IMG/VR virus record: IMGVR_UViG_3300045282_000136
Coordinates: 1-45,778 of that record
Strand: one strand, 5' to 3'
DNA length: 45,778 nucleotides
Source of the DNA: a virus
The notes beneath the pieces were generated by a model that was not told where the DNA came from, searched no databases, and saw nothing but the letters and a program-made list of their open reading frames with translations. Below, piece after piece: positions 38,936 to 45,626 of this stretch (position 1 is the stretch's first letter; each line of letters begins with the position of its first letter). A program made the translations under genes and the position numbers.

Positions 38936-39153
38936 CAGCCCTCAGCCTTCTCCTCAGCCAGATCAGAGGCGTCGGCGGCGTCGATCTCGTCCGCGAGCTC
39001 TTGTGGGATCTCCGATCCCTTGAACAGACCTTTGGTTGTGCTGTACATGTCTTCGTTGGATTGGGGGATCTTGATGACGCTGATCACATCGTTGACTGTG
39101 ATCTTCTGTCCGCCGACCTCGTATGTGGTGAGTTTCTCTTTCTTCGCTGCCAT
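38935..39153 (-). CDS. Small hypothetical protein, 72 aa
   Basis: ATG 39153 follows TTTAGGAGGAAAC. The protein is basic at the start (MAAKKEKLTTYEVGG), acidic at the end (EIDAADASDLAEEKAEG) and may be a compact beta-alpha fold. It sits between glycosyltransferase genes, so it may be a minor virion protein or an enzyme partner. Unknown. Confidence 0.65.
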   Translation of the reverse strand: MAAKKEKLTTYEVGGQKITVNDVISVIKIPQSNEDMYSTTKGLFKGSEIPQELADEIDAADASDLAEEKAEG

Positions 39154-39161
39154 GTTTCCTC

Positions 39162-39842
39162 CTAAACGCTGGTTTCTGGTACGAGCCCTCTGAGCATCGC
39201 TGTGCGCCTGTAGTAGGCGGGGTACTCGTTGAACTGATGGAAACTGATGTTGTTGGCTACCGTCGGAATAAGCCGGCCAACCATCCAGCCGCTCTGCTGA
39301 ATCGCGATCGACGCTTTTGTGTCTTCATCCATTCCACCGGGACGCCAGGTGCCAGGCTCCCACCGAAACCCGTTGTCGTAGATTTCTCTCCGGATGACAC
39401 AATTACCTCCCGGGTTCGTGAGCCATAGCCCCCAGCGTTCCTCATAGGGTGGCCCGGCGGGATAATCCTCATGTGCGTTCAGGATCCCGAGTTGCCCGAG
39501 GTGGGGGAGACGCTCGAAGGTGGCTTCTACTTCTTCTCGCCAGCCGGGTAGGTATTCGATGTCGTTGTCGGAGCGGTGGAGAAGATCGCACTGAGGGAAC
39601 CCCAGCAGAAGACGATGCCAGCCGATATTCGCGGCGGCCCCGGGGAACAGGTTCTTCTCATTGTGGACGATGCAGATCCGGTTTGAGAGAAGCGACTCGA
39701 TGTATTCGCTGGTTCCATCTGTGCTTGCGTTGTCGACGATGGCGAGTACCGCGTCGTCCCCGACCGTCTTGACATAGCTGTCGATCGTCTTCTTGGTGTA
39801 CTCAAGACGGTCGTGGCAAACGATAACGCTGTGGATCTTCAC
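39162..39842 (-). CDS. GT2-family glycosyltransferase, 226 aa
   Basis: Classic GT2 layout: IHSVIVCHDRLEYTKKTID, LAIVDNASTDGTSEYIE, NLFPGAAANIGW, and the DxD motif RSDND (92-94). The later TWRPGGMDEDTKAS motif is in the acceptor part. GTG 39842 overlaps the upstream stop (GTGA). Transfers a sugar from a nucleotide donor; acceptor unknown. Confidence 0.85.
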   Translation of the reverse strand: MKIHSVIVCHDRLEYTKKTIDSYVKTVGDDAVLAIVDNASTDGTSEYIESLLSNRICIVHNEKNLFPGAAANIGWHRLLLGFPQCDLLHRSDNDIEYLPGWREEVEATFERLPHLGQLGILNAHEDYPAGPPYEERWGLWLTNPGGNCVIRREIYDNGFRWEPGTWRPGGMDEDTKASIAIQQSGWMVGRLIPTVANNISFHQFNEYPAYYRRTAMLRGLVPETSV

Positions 39843-40396
39843 GCAGGCTGGAACTGGTTGCCGGTTTCGCCGCTATGGAATCTGTATGTCCACAACACCT
39901 CGGGGACGCATTTGAACCTTCCGCCGTGTAACCAGATCCGTTGCCAGAGCTCCCAGTCCTCGAGGGGCTGGTTGTGGTAGCCGCCGACCATGTTGAACAT
40001 GTCCCGGCGGATCAGCGCGGTGTTGGGGATGAAGTTGCGGCGAAACAACATCTTCGCGTTGAACAACCTATTTGGGCACCAATCTGTTCTGCCGACCATG
40101 CGTGTCCACGAATAGACAACGTCGGCGTCTACTCCTGCTCGGACCAGTTGCTCACAGCAATCGGGATCGAGTACGTCGTCGTCATCGAGTGGGAGGAGCC
40201 ATTCAGTGGTCGCATCTTTTGCAAGGTTGTTGCGGGTACGTTGTGGACCAAGACGCTTCCCGTCACACGCGACGAGGTGAGTGACCTTGACGGTTTGGGC
40301 TTGGACGGATTCACTGCACGCCTCCAGTAACTCAACCCGTTCGGGGAGCGTCGGGGTGATGACGGTGACGTTTACGCTACCGCTGGAACTCGTCAC
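39839..40396 (-). CDS. GT2-family glycosyltransferase, 185 aa
   Basis: Short GT2 enzyme. VTVITPTLPERVELLEACS opens the fold, LPLDDDDVLDP (71-74 region) is the metal-binding DxD, and HNQPLEDWELWQRIW is a typical acceptor-side motif. GTG 40396 overlaps the upstream stop (GTGA). Translationally linked to the GT2 gene downstream. Confidence 0.85.
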   Translation of the reverse strand: MTSSSGSVNVTVITPTLPERVELLEACSESVQAQTVKVTHLVACDGKRLGPQRTRNNLAKDATTEWLLPLDDDDVLDPDCCEQLVRAGVDADVVYSWTRMVGRTDWCPNRLFNAKMLFRRNFIPNTALIRRDMFNMVGGYHNQPLEDWELWQRIWLHGGRFKCVPEVLWTYRFHSGETGNQFQPA

Positions 40397-40647
40397 AGCT
40401 TCGCTACTTCCACAACGGCGCTGCGAGGGATGAACGTAGCCCCGGCAACTCGTATCCCTTCGTCGTTACCGAGGTAGACAGACGCCGCAACAACCAATCC
40501 TTCGTCCGTGTCGCTGACAAGGAACCCAGCCGACTCATGGATCAGCTCATCCTTCGTCGGCAACACACCCTCGGGGTTGAACCAACTACCCTCGCCGAGG
40601 ATCATCGAGTCTGTCCATCTGACATGAACAAGTTTCGGCCGCTTCAC
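40393..40647 (-). CDS. Hypothetical protein, 84 aa
   Basis: GTG 40647 overlaps the GT4 stop (GTGA), so I use it instead of the long upstream frame. The product (MKRPKLVHVRWTDSM, then DELIHESAGFLVSDTDEG) is a small beta-rich protein ending in PRSAVVEVAKL. It lies in the sugar cassette. Not recognised. Confidence 0.65.
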   Translation of the reverse strand: MKRPKLVHVRWTDSMILGEGSWFNPEGVLPTKDELIHESAGFLVSDTDEGLVVAASVYLGNDEGIRVAGATFIPRSAVVEVAKL

Positions 40648-41753
40648 GCTACCGCTGGTTCCGGTGTCCACAACTGTTTCCTCGCGGCAGCCTGGTCGGC
40701 CAAGCCTTGGTAGAGAGTTTCCCAGTCTTCGATATGTCGCTCGTAGGTGAACATCTGCGCCTGCTCGTATGCGGCGCGACCCATCGCTGCGAGACGATCG
40801 GGTTCGGCTATAAGCGTGTCGAGCGCCTGTTTCCACTGGAACGGCAACTCACAGAGGTACCCGTTGGTTCCGTCCTCGATGAGCTCTTTGTACTGGGCGG
40901 TCGGGGTCGCTAGCGGCACGATCCCGCACGCCGAATACTCCAAGCCTTTGAGGTAGCTCTTGCCCTCGTTGAACCTGTTCTGCGCCAACGGCACCAAACC
41001 GATGTCCATCACTGAGGTGATGTAGGCGAGCTCCAGGTGGCGGTAGTCAGTGCGATCAGTTGTGACTCTCTGGGCTTCCGGGATGTTGAGGAAATCATGT
41101 ACGTCCGCGCCTCCCACAGAAACGAACTCGACACTTCGGTGATCTTCAAGCCACCCAGACAGCCACGGACGTATGACCTCAAGATCAGCCTTGTGATATT
41201 CCAGGATCCCCATCCACCCGACACGCAACCGCCTCCATTCCTTGCGCTCATACACCGGGGCTAGTTCTGACCACATGGGCCAGTGGAGCCGGTTTCGTAG
41301 CACGGTGATGTTCGGGTTCAGTTTCTCGTACGACCGTTTCAAACTTGGTGTGCTGACGGTGACGTGGTCGGCCATGCTGACGGTCTGGTGGAACACAGCC
41401 GGGTCGTCGTTGAAGGGGTTGTAGGCCGGCACATGCAAAAGGTCATCGTCGACCTCGACCACAACCTTTTTCCCGGCCTCATGGATCTGAGTAATGATCT
41501 CCGGGACGTTCGGGGTGTTCGCCATCTGCAACACGTACACGTCCGCGTCGGGCCAATCACCGAAACTACACGTCACCCAACCTTCAGGTAGCTGCCCGTC
41601 CGGGAAAACCTGGACGGGTTGCCCGTCGGGCCGTGTGAACGCCATTGGGGGACACTGAGCGAAATGCCCCCGTTCGGTGAGGTAGTGCGCGGGGAACAGA
41701 CACCGGTACCAACCCGACGCATCAATATTCTTGGGGAGAAAGCAGACCCTCAA
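40644..41753 (-). CDS. GT4-like (GT-B) glycosyltransferase, 369 aa
   Basis: Two Rossmann-like halves. First half: MRVCFLPKNIDASGWYRC, VYVLQMANTPNVPEII, KKVVVEVDDDLLH. Second half: RLRVGWMGILEYHKADL, VEFVSVGGADVHDF, DIGLVPLAQNRFNEGKS, a GT4-type donor-site tail with GKSYLKGLEYSACG. TTG 41753 overlaps the upstream stop (TTGA). Retaining glycosyltransferases of this kind use nucleotide sugars; acceptor unknown. Confidence 0.82.
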   Translation of the reverse strand: MRVCFLPKNIDASGWYRCLFPAHYLTERGHFAQCPPMAFTRPDGQPVQVFPDGQLPEGWVTCSFGDWPDADVYVLQMANTPNVPEIITQIHEAGKKVVVEVDDDLLHVPAYNPFNDDPAVFHQTVSMADHVTVSTPSLKRSYEKLNPNITVLRNRLHWPMWSELAPVYERKEWRRLRVGWMGILEYHKADLEVIRPWLSGWLEDHRSVEFVSVGGADVHDFLNIPEAQRVTTDRTDYRHLELAYITSVMDIGLVPLAQNRFNEGKSYLKGLEYSACGIVPLATPTAQYKELIEDGTNGYLCELPFQWKQALDTLIAEPDRLAAMGRAAYEQAQMFTYERHIEDWETLYQGLADQAAARKQLWTPEPAVA

Positions 41754-41971
41754 CGGTTGACCATGATCCTCGGGAAGAGCTGAACATGCTCACCCGGCTT
41801 GATCGGCTGAGGATGATCAGCCAACCACTCGACCTTGCCGCCAGCCGGAATCGCAATGACCGAACCGGGACCGAACGGCATATCCTCCGGGCCAGGTTCG
41901 CGGAAGCCCAGTTCGATCTCGAGCTTCCGGATTCGGCGCAACGTCTCCTGGTGCTTGCGGTTGCGGCTCAC
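41750..41971 (-). CDS. Hypothetical protein, 73 aa
   Basis: GTG 41971 overlaps the upstream stop (GTGA). A basic helix (RKHQETLRRIRKLEIEL) precedes a beta-rich part (GSVIAIPAGGKVEWLADHP). Not recognised. Confidence 0.65.
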   Translation of the reverse strand: MSRNRKHQETLRRIRKLEIELGFREPGPEDMPFGPGSVIAIPAGGKVEWLADHPQPIKPGEHVQLFPRIMVNR

Positions 41972-42255
41972 CAGCCGACCAGCATCCTCGCATAGCCGAC
42001 CCGGGTGAGTTTCGCCCAGCCCGCATAACCCCTAGCCGAGGACAGCGCCCCGTTCCGGGCGGCCACCTCACACCTTCTCTTGTCGCCCTCCGGGTACGAA
42101 CACCCAAACGTCCACTGCCCACGGCGTTTCACCTCGAGCCGCCACCCCTGGTCCTCCACCAGCCGGTACCGGGTTCTGAGCAGCCACCACGCAACCAGCC
42201 GAATATGAACCGGGTCACGGCGCGGCCTTGCCTTCGGGACCCGCTCAACCCTCAC
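41968..42255 (-). CDS. Strongly basic hypothetical protein, 95 aa
   Basis: GTG 42255 overlaps the stop of the 41-aa basic protein (GTGA). The product is rich in Arg, Trp and Gly (VAWWLLRTRYRLVEDQG, KRRGQWTFGCSYPEGD). Nucleic-acid binding is plausible from charge. Not recognised. Confidence 0.6.
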   Translation of the reverse strand: MRVERVPKARPRRDPVHIRLVAWWLLRTRYRLVEDQGWRLEVKRRGQWTFGCSYPEGDKRRCEVAARNGALSSARGYAGWAKLTRVGYARMLVGW

Positions 42256-42377
42256 TTCTTGCGCTTCTTCTTCTTGCCGTACCCAGCCTCACGCATAACC
42301 TTCTTCGCCGCCGCCGTGCCCTTCTTCCGTTGCACACTCAGGAAAATGGCTTCGCGCTGCTTTTCAGGCCACGGCAT
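42252..42377 (-). CDS. Small Lys/Arg-rich protein, 41 aa
   Basis: A 42-codon frame overlapping the upstream gene by 14 bases and ending in a GTGA overlap. The product, MPWPEKQREAIFLSVQRKK..., ends in GYGKKKKRKK. I recall short, very basic proteins of this kind in actinophages. Probably nucleic-acid binding; role unknown. Confidence 0.7.
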   Translation of the reverse strand: MPWPEKQREAIFLSVQRKKGTAAAKKVMREAGYGKKKKRKK

Positions 42378-42627
42378 CGCGGGCCTCCTCACGCGACGAA
42401 CCAAGGATGAAATCGTGGTTCGCTTCGATCCGAACCAGCATGATCAGCTTCGGGTGACCCTCTACTTCATGCCGAGAAGGAACATCCATCCACCGCAAAA
42501 CCCCGGTCCGCACAACCTCTTCGTACTCCTCCTGGCTGAAGAACCGGACATTCCCAACCTCGTCAAGAAGCGGCTTGAAGTAACCGCCCTCCCTCGTTGT
42601 GTAGACCAACATCGTCTCGCCGTTCAC
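42364..42627 (-). CDS. Hypothetical protein, 87 aa
   Basis: GTG 42627 overlaps the upstream stop (GTGA). The protein has a beta-rich start (TMLVYTTREGGYFKPLL) and an acidic middle with a few hydrophobic strands (LIMLVRIEANHDF). Not recognised. Confidence 0.65.
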   Translation of the reverse strand: MNGETMLVYTTREGGYFKPLLDEVGNVRFFSQEEYEEVVRTGVLRWMDVPSRHEVEGHPKLIMLVRIEANHDFILGSSREEARDAVA

Positions 42628-42842
42628 GAGTAGTCGCCGCCCTTCGCCCGGATCAAAGCCTCACGCTCCGCCTTGTCCGCCTCCACCCGCCTGACCTCAG
42701 CCTCAACCCGGTCGCACTCGGTCGACAACACCTTCCGGATCCAACCGGACAGCCGAAACCCCCTTGCAACCGCAGCACCGCGCCAGCGGTCCCAATCCTC
42801 ATCCGACACACGCAACGTACGGACAGGGGTCACACCAGACAT
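42624..42842 (-). CDS. Ribbon-helix-helix-like small DNA-binding protein, 72 aa
   Basis: TLRVSDEDWDRWRGAAVARG is followed by RLSGWIRKVLSTEC, the strand-helix-helix pattern of Arc/CopG-type proteins. A charged helix tail (EVRRVEADKAEREALI) follows. ATG 42842 lies inside the end of the endonuclease gene (13-base overlap). It may regulate the late arm. Its DNA site is unknown. Confidence 0.6.
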   Translation of the reverse strand: MSGVTPVRTLRVSDEDWDRWRGAAVARGFRLSGWIRKVLSTECDRVEAEVRRVEADKAEREALIRAKGGDYS

Positions 42843-43438
42843 AGATCCCGCAAATCAAGCTGCGACAAATGTGCCGCCCAGCGGAAAACAACTTCCGGGT
42901 CATCGCCAGCCTGACCAAGCGACGTATTACAAGCCAAGTGGAGCAACCCCCGGACACGGCCCGTCGCATGGTCATGGTCAACATGAGGACCCTCGATCTG
43001 ACCACGCAAACTCTTGAACGGCTGGTGACACGCCGCACAACAGTGCCCCTGTTTCTCCAGCAAATCCCAAAAAATTTCTGGTGTAATACCGAAGCCTTTG
43101 AGAACCTGAGCTCGGCTAGAACACTTCTGGCCAGGGCAATACACCTGGTTCTTGCGAGCCATGAACACCTCCCGGCACATACGGCATCGCTTCTCCTTGC
43201 GCGGCCTAGGCGGCTTCATAACCATCAGCCAACACTCCCTAGAACAGAACCGCTTACCAGCGTGAACCTCAACACCAATCTCGACACCACACCCAGCACA
43301 CTCACGCACCAAGTCCGTCAGACCACGAAGCCCGCGCTGATACTCCCTGTGATACGCCCGATGACAGTCCCGGCAATACGGGCTATACGCAAGCCGCTCC
43401 CCCTCACACCGCGCACACGACTTCGCTGTCTCACACAC
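42830..43438 (-). CDS. Endonuclease VII-like protein with several zinc modules, 202 aa
   Basis: The C-terminal part has PHVDHDHATGRVRGLLH and LACNTSLGQAGDDP (about 151-180), the signature of T4 gp49-type (recombination endonuclease VII) HNH enzymes that resolve branched DNA before packaging. Upstream are three Cys clusters (C8xxC11/C22xxC25, C47xxC50/C65x3C69, C85xxC88/C101...C106) and one in the core (C134xxC137). GTG 43438 is used. First gene of the late arm. Confidence 0.85.
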   Translation of the reverse strand: MCETAKSCARCEGERLAYSPYCRDCHRAYHREYQRGLRGLTDLVRECAGCGVEIGVEVHAGKRFCSRECWLMVMKPPRPRKEKRCRMCREVFMARKNQVYCPGQKCSSRAQVLKGFGITPEIFWDLLEKQGHCCAACHQPFKSLRGQIEGPHVDHDHATGRVRGLLHLACNTSLGQAGDDPEVVFRWAAHLSQLDLRDLCLV

Positions 43439-43782
43439 ACCATCAGTGTATTACCCAGCCAGGACAACACCCGAAGTGTTCAAATGCAGCACATTTAGGA
43501 CGAGCCGGATAGTCCTAGATAGAGAGACCTGAGGTTTAAACCCCCGGGTTCGCTGTAGACCAGGGGCTCTAACCACAGTTAGACACCATCCCCACCCACC
43601 AAACCATGGGGAATGAGCCCAAATACCCCGCTAATGGGGCTTGTGACAGCGAATAAGCCCGAGTTTGTGCTGATTCACCATGGGTGGACAGCCTGGCTCG
43701 TCAGACCATGATCTGTGTGGTGGTGTGAAGTGTGGTGGTGTGCGTGGTGTGTGGCTACAGTTGTGGCTACACTGGTGGTGTT
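43439..43782. promoter_or_regulatory. Divergent intergenic control region
   Basis: 344 bases between the late arm (43438, minus) and the RHH gene (43783, plus). No convincing gene. Perfect inverted repeats lie in series: AACAC/GTGTT (43466-43480), AAATG/CATTT (43482-43496), TAGGAC/GTCCTA (43496-43517) and the palindrome GGTTTAAACC (43533-43542). A GTGG-rich tract and three TGTGGCTACA copies adjoin the plus-strand gene. It is the largest gene-free stretch, so it is a candidate for the late promoter, an origin or attP. No clear sigma-70 pair was found. Confidence 0.55.
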
Positions 43783-43791
43783 GTGGCTACA
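43750..43791. repeat. Three direct copies of TGTGGCTACA
   Basis: The 9-base core GTGGCTACA begins at 43751, 43763 and 43783, each preceded by T, so each reads TGTGGCTACA. The spacing is 12 and 20 bases. Each is a near-palindrome (TGT....ACA). The third copy includes the proposed GTG start of the RHH gene. Arc/CopG-type proteins often bind arrays of short sites near their own promoter, so autoregulation is likely but not shown. Confidence 0.55.
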
Positions 43792-44070
43792 AGATCGGCG
43801 CTTGTTCGGGTGAGGCTGACCGAGGCGGAGCATGCTCAGCTTGAGGCTGTGTGTGAGCAGCAGGGTGTGACGATGTCGGACTACATACGCGGTGTGCTGT
43901 TCGGTGCGAGGATCGTGATGGTTGACCCGTCGACCCCTAGTCCTTCACCCTTGCCCGATCCTCCGCAACCCGTAAGCGTGGCTCCTGTGAAGCCCACCCG
44001 ACCAAACAACGACGTGATGTGCGTCCACCGTGTCCCTGCTGGGGCGTTCTGCAAGATCTGTGACGGCTAG
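43783..44070 (+). CDS. Ribbon-helix-helix regulator with C-terminal Cys/His knuckle, 95 aa
   Basis: Plus strand. ALVRVRLTEAEHAQLEAVCE followed by GVTMSDYIRGVLFG is the beta strand plus two helices of Arc/CopG/MetJ-type DNA-binding proteins. A Pro/Ser linker follows, then CVHRVPAGAFCKICDG, a short CxH...CxxC knuckle that may bind zinc. GTG 43783 is chosen because it leaves the fold intact; the longer frame to 43732 reads through the repeats. It faces the late arm, so it is a good candidate late-gene or immunity regulator. Confidence 0.72.
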   Translation: MATRSALVRVRLTEAEHAQLEAVCEQQGVTMSDYIRGVLFGARIVMVDPSTPSPSPLPDPPQPVSVAPVKPTRPNNDVMCVHRVPAGAFCKICDG

Positions 44071-44085
44071 TTCTTGGTGTCGCCC

Positions 44086-44100
44086 GAACACGGGGTGTTC
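44086..44100. terminator. Short hairpin between convergent genes
   Basis: GAACAC (44086-44091) and GTGTTC (44095-44100) form a perfect 6-bp stem with a GGG loop in the 28-base space between the plus-strand RHH gene and the minus-strand gene ending at 44099. It overlaps that stop codon. There is no T-run, so a bidirectional terminator is only a possibility; a protein site is another. Confidence 0.4.
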
Positions 44101-44284
44101 AGGCTCCTGCTCCATCCCCACCTTGTAGCCGCCAAGAAGCTTCGAGCTCTGGGTGCCGGCGGAGGATCCACTGCTGATTCGCTAGAACCTTAGAGGCGCA
44201 ACTAGCACAGACCCGGGCTGTGTCTGTCTTGTAGGTGAGGAGCGTGTCGGCCCTGGACCCGCAGGCTTGGTAGCGGCAGAGCAT
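44099..44284 (-). CDS. Zinc-ribbon protein, 61 aa
   Basis: ATG 44284 overlaps the stop of the Cys-rich peptide gene (TAATG). The product has CRYQACGSRADTLL and VCASCASKVLA, two Cys pairs about 20 residues apart, a zinc ribbon, then a helix (QQWILRRHPELEASWRL). Not recognised. Confidence 0.68.
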   Translation of the reverse strand: MLCRYQACGSRADTLLTYKTDTARVCASCASKVLANQQWILRRHPELEASWRLQGGDGAGA

Positions 44285-44433
44285 TAGGCGCAGTGTAAGC
44301 ACCATCCGCCCTGGTGGACAGGGGCAGGGTCCGGTGCTGGCAAACAACCTGAGATGCAGGTCCAGTCGGCGGCGGCCGAGCCGCTCAGGCAGAGCGTGGC
44401 TATGACCGCGAACGCGGCCAGGGTCTTACGCAT
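44284..44433 (-). CDS. Secreted cysteine-rich peptide, 49 aa
   Basis: The frame has a strong ribosome site (CTAGGAGGACTCTC before ATG 44433). A signal peptide (MRKTLAAFAVIATLCLSG, cleavage near SAAA-DW) precedes a mature peptide of about 27 residues with Cys pairs WTCISGC and WCLHC. A lipobox is not clear. Such a peptide would be exported and probably disulphide- or metal-stabilised. It is translationally linked to the zinc-ribbon gene. Role unknown; a lysogenic-conversion peptide is possible. Confidence 0.68.
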   Translation of the reverse strand: MRKTLAAFAVIATLCLSGSAAADWTCISGCLPAPDPAPVHQGGWCLHCA

Positions 44434-44543
44434 GAGAGTCCTCCTAGATCAGGCCGCGAGTTGGGAAACTCAAGCGGCGTGACGCCCTAAACGAGAGCAG
44501 GGGCGCCCGGGGAAACGCTACCACATCGGGTCGGATATCACCA
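44434..44543 (-). promoter_or_regulatory. Leader region with hairpins
   Basis: 110 gene-free bases upstream of the secreted peptide. On the minus strand CCGC-tt-GAGTT-tccc-AACTC-GCGG (44477-44454) makes a 9-bp interrupted stem, and GGCGT-G-ACGCC (44476-44486) overlaps its base, so the two compete. They may be a terminator for the gene ending at 44544 or a translational control element of the peptide gene. Confidence 0.45.
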
Positions 44544-45113
44544 TCACGCAGCGTTGAGCACTTCGTCGCCGGGCAGAAACTCTGCTGTCAGCTCATCCGG
44601 CACAAAGGGTTCCAGGGGCCATCTCATGACTCCTCCGTCCTGCCACCGCCCAACAGGCTCCCCCGCATGATTGTCCCAGTTGGAGCCGAGCCAATCCACC
44701 CCCTCCTTCACCTGGTCCACCAACACTTGCCGGTTGAAGGAGAGCCGTAGTTGGTGGGATTGGGTGAGCCTTGTGTCCTCGAACAGGGTGCCGTGGCTCC
44801 TGTAGCGGATGGTTCGGGGGGCTGTGTAGACGGGGAACCTGTTCGACCTGAAATACCACTCCGAAACATGCCAATACGTTGGAGGCTCCACTAACCGCAG
44901 CTCTTTGACAAGTCTTTCGAGAGCCCGGTAGGAGGGGCTCGAGGTGAAGATGGTCGACTGGATCCCGGTCTCGTCCCCGGCGTCGTACCCCTCAGAACTC
45001 CACAGGGTCTCCTGACACGAAACCATGTGCGTCAGCAACGTATCTATGACCTCTTGGCGCGCAGTCAACCTGTAGACATCCGACAAGCTCTTGTGGAAAG
45101 AGGCTTGCTTCAC
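44544..45113 (-). CDS. Conserved phage hypothetical protein, 189 aa
   Basis: GTG 45113 overlaps the LAGLIDADG gene stop (GTGA). The protein starts with a helical region (ARQEVIDTLLTHMVSCQETL), then YDAGDETGIQSTIFTSSPSYR and WHVSEWYFRSNRFPVYTAP. I have the impression of a conserved actinophage family, but no function is known. The C-terminus is acidic and Leu/Pro-rich. Confidence 0.6.
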   Translation of the reverse strand: MKQASFHKSLSDVYRLTARQEVIDTLLTHMVSCQETLWSSEGYDAGDETGIQSTIFTSSPSYRALERLVKELRLVEPPTYWHVSEWYFRSNRFPVYTAPRTIRYRSHGTLFEDTRLTQSHQLRLSFNRQVLVDQVKEGVDWLGSNWDNHAGEPVGRWQDGGVMRWPLEPFVPDELTAEFLPGDEVLNAA

Positions 45114-45592
45114 GCCGCTGCCCTGATCCGTTGGTACTGCCATTTTCTGTAACACCGCTTGGAGCAGTGGGTCTGCCTCGCACCGTTCGGAGGCCATACC
45201 GGGCAAAACTCAGCACCACATCCCACACACGAACGCGCATACATCAGCGTGGACTGATAGTCCCGCCTACGGCCCAGCACCTCCTCCGCACGCCCTCTGC
45301 GGCGCTCACAAAGCCACGGAAGGATCATCCGAAGGAAATACTCCGCTGGTCCACCAACCAGTTGCCAGGCCCATTGGTCCTTGTGATGAGCAGGGGCGCT
45401 GGGACTCCTTGACAATCTGACCGTACCCGCCCCGATGATCCCGACGAAGCGTTCCATTACATCCTTATCAGTGGACCTCATCGACACCTGAACGAGAGCC
45501 TTAGACATAGTGATGCAGCCCTCGCCTTCAAACAAACCGATGGCCCAGGCGAGGTCAGTCGTCAGCACACCACCCGGATTAGCCTTAGCCAT
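45110..45592 (-). CDS. LAGLIDADG-type homing endonuclease-like protein with zinc finger, 160 aa
   Basis: One LAGLIDADG-like motif, LAWAIGLFEGEGCITMS (residues about 14-30), leads a domain of about 100 residues with strands (ALVQVSMRSTDK, WAWQLVGGPAEYF). The C-terminal 35 residues form a zinc finger: CVGCGAEFCPVW and HCSKRCYRKW. Single-motif proteins of this type act as dimers. ATG 45592 is assumed; TTG 45607 and ATG 45655 are in frame too. Homing enzymes in a phage often drive their own spread. Activity is not shown. Confidence 0.75.
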   Translation of the reverse strand: MAKANPGGVLTTDLAWAIGLFEGEGCITMSKALVQVSMRSTDKDVMERFVGIIGAGTVRLSRSPSAPAHHKDQWAWQLVGGPAEYFLRMILPWLCERRRGRAEEVLGRRRDYQSTLMYARSCVGCGAEFCPVWPPNGARQTHCSKRCYRKWQYQRIRAAA

Positions 45593-45626
45593 AGCGGAAA
45601 CCAATGAGGAACGTTCCTTTCCTCCA

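Noticed and set aside
43530-43600. tRNA-like stretch (CCCGGGTTCGC...)
   Set aside because: I could not fold acceptor, anticodon and T arms with the right spacing on either strand.
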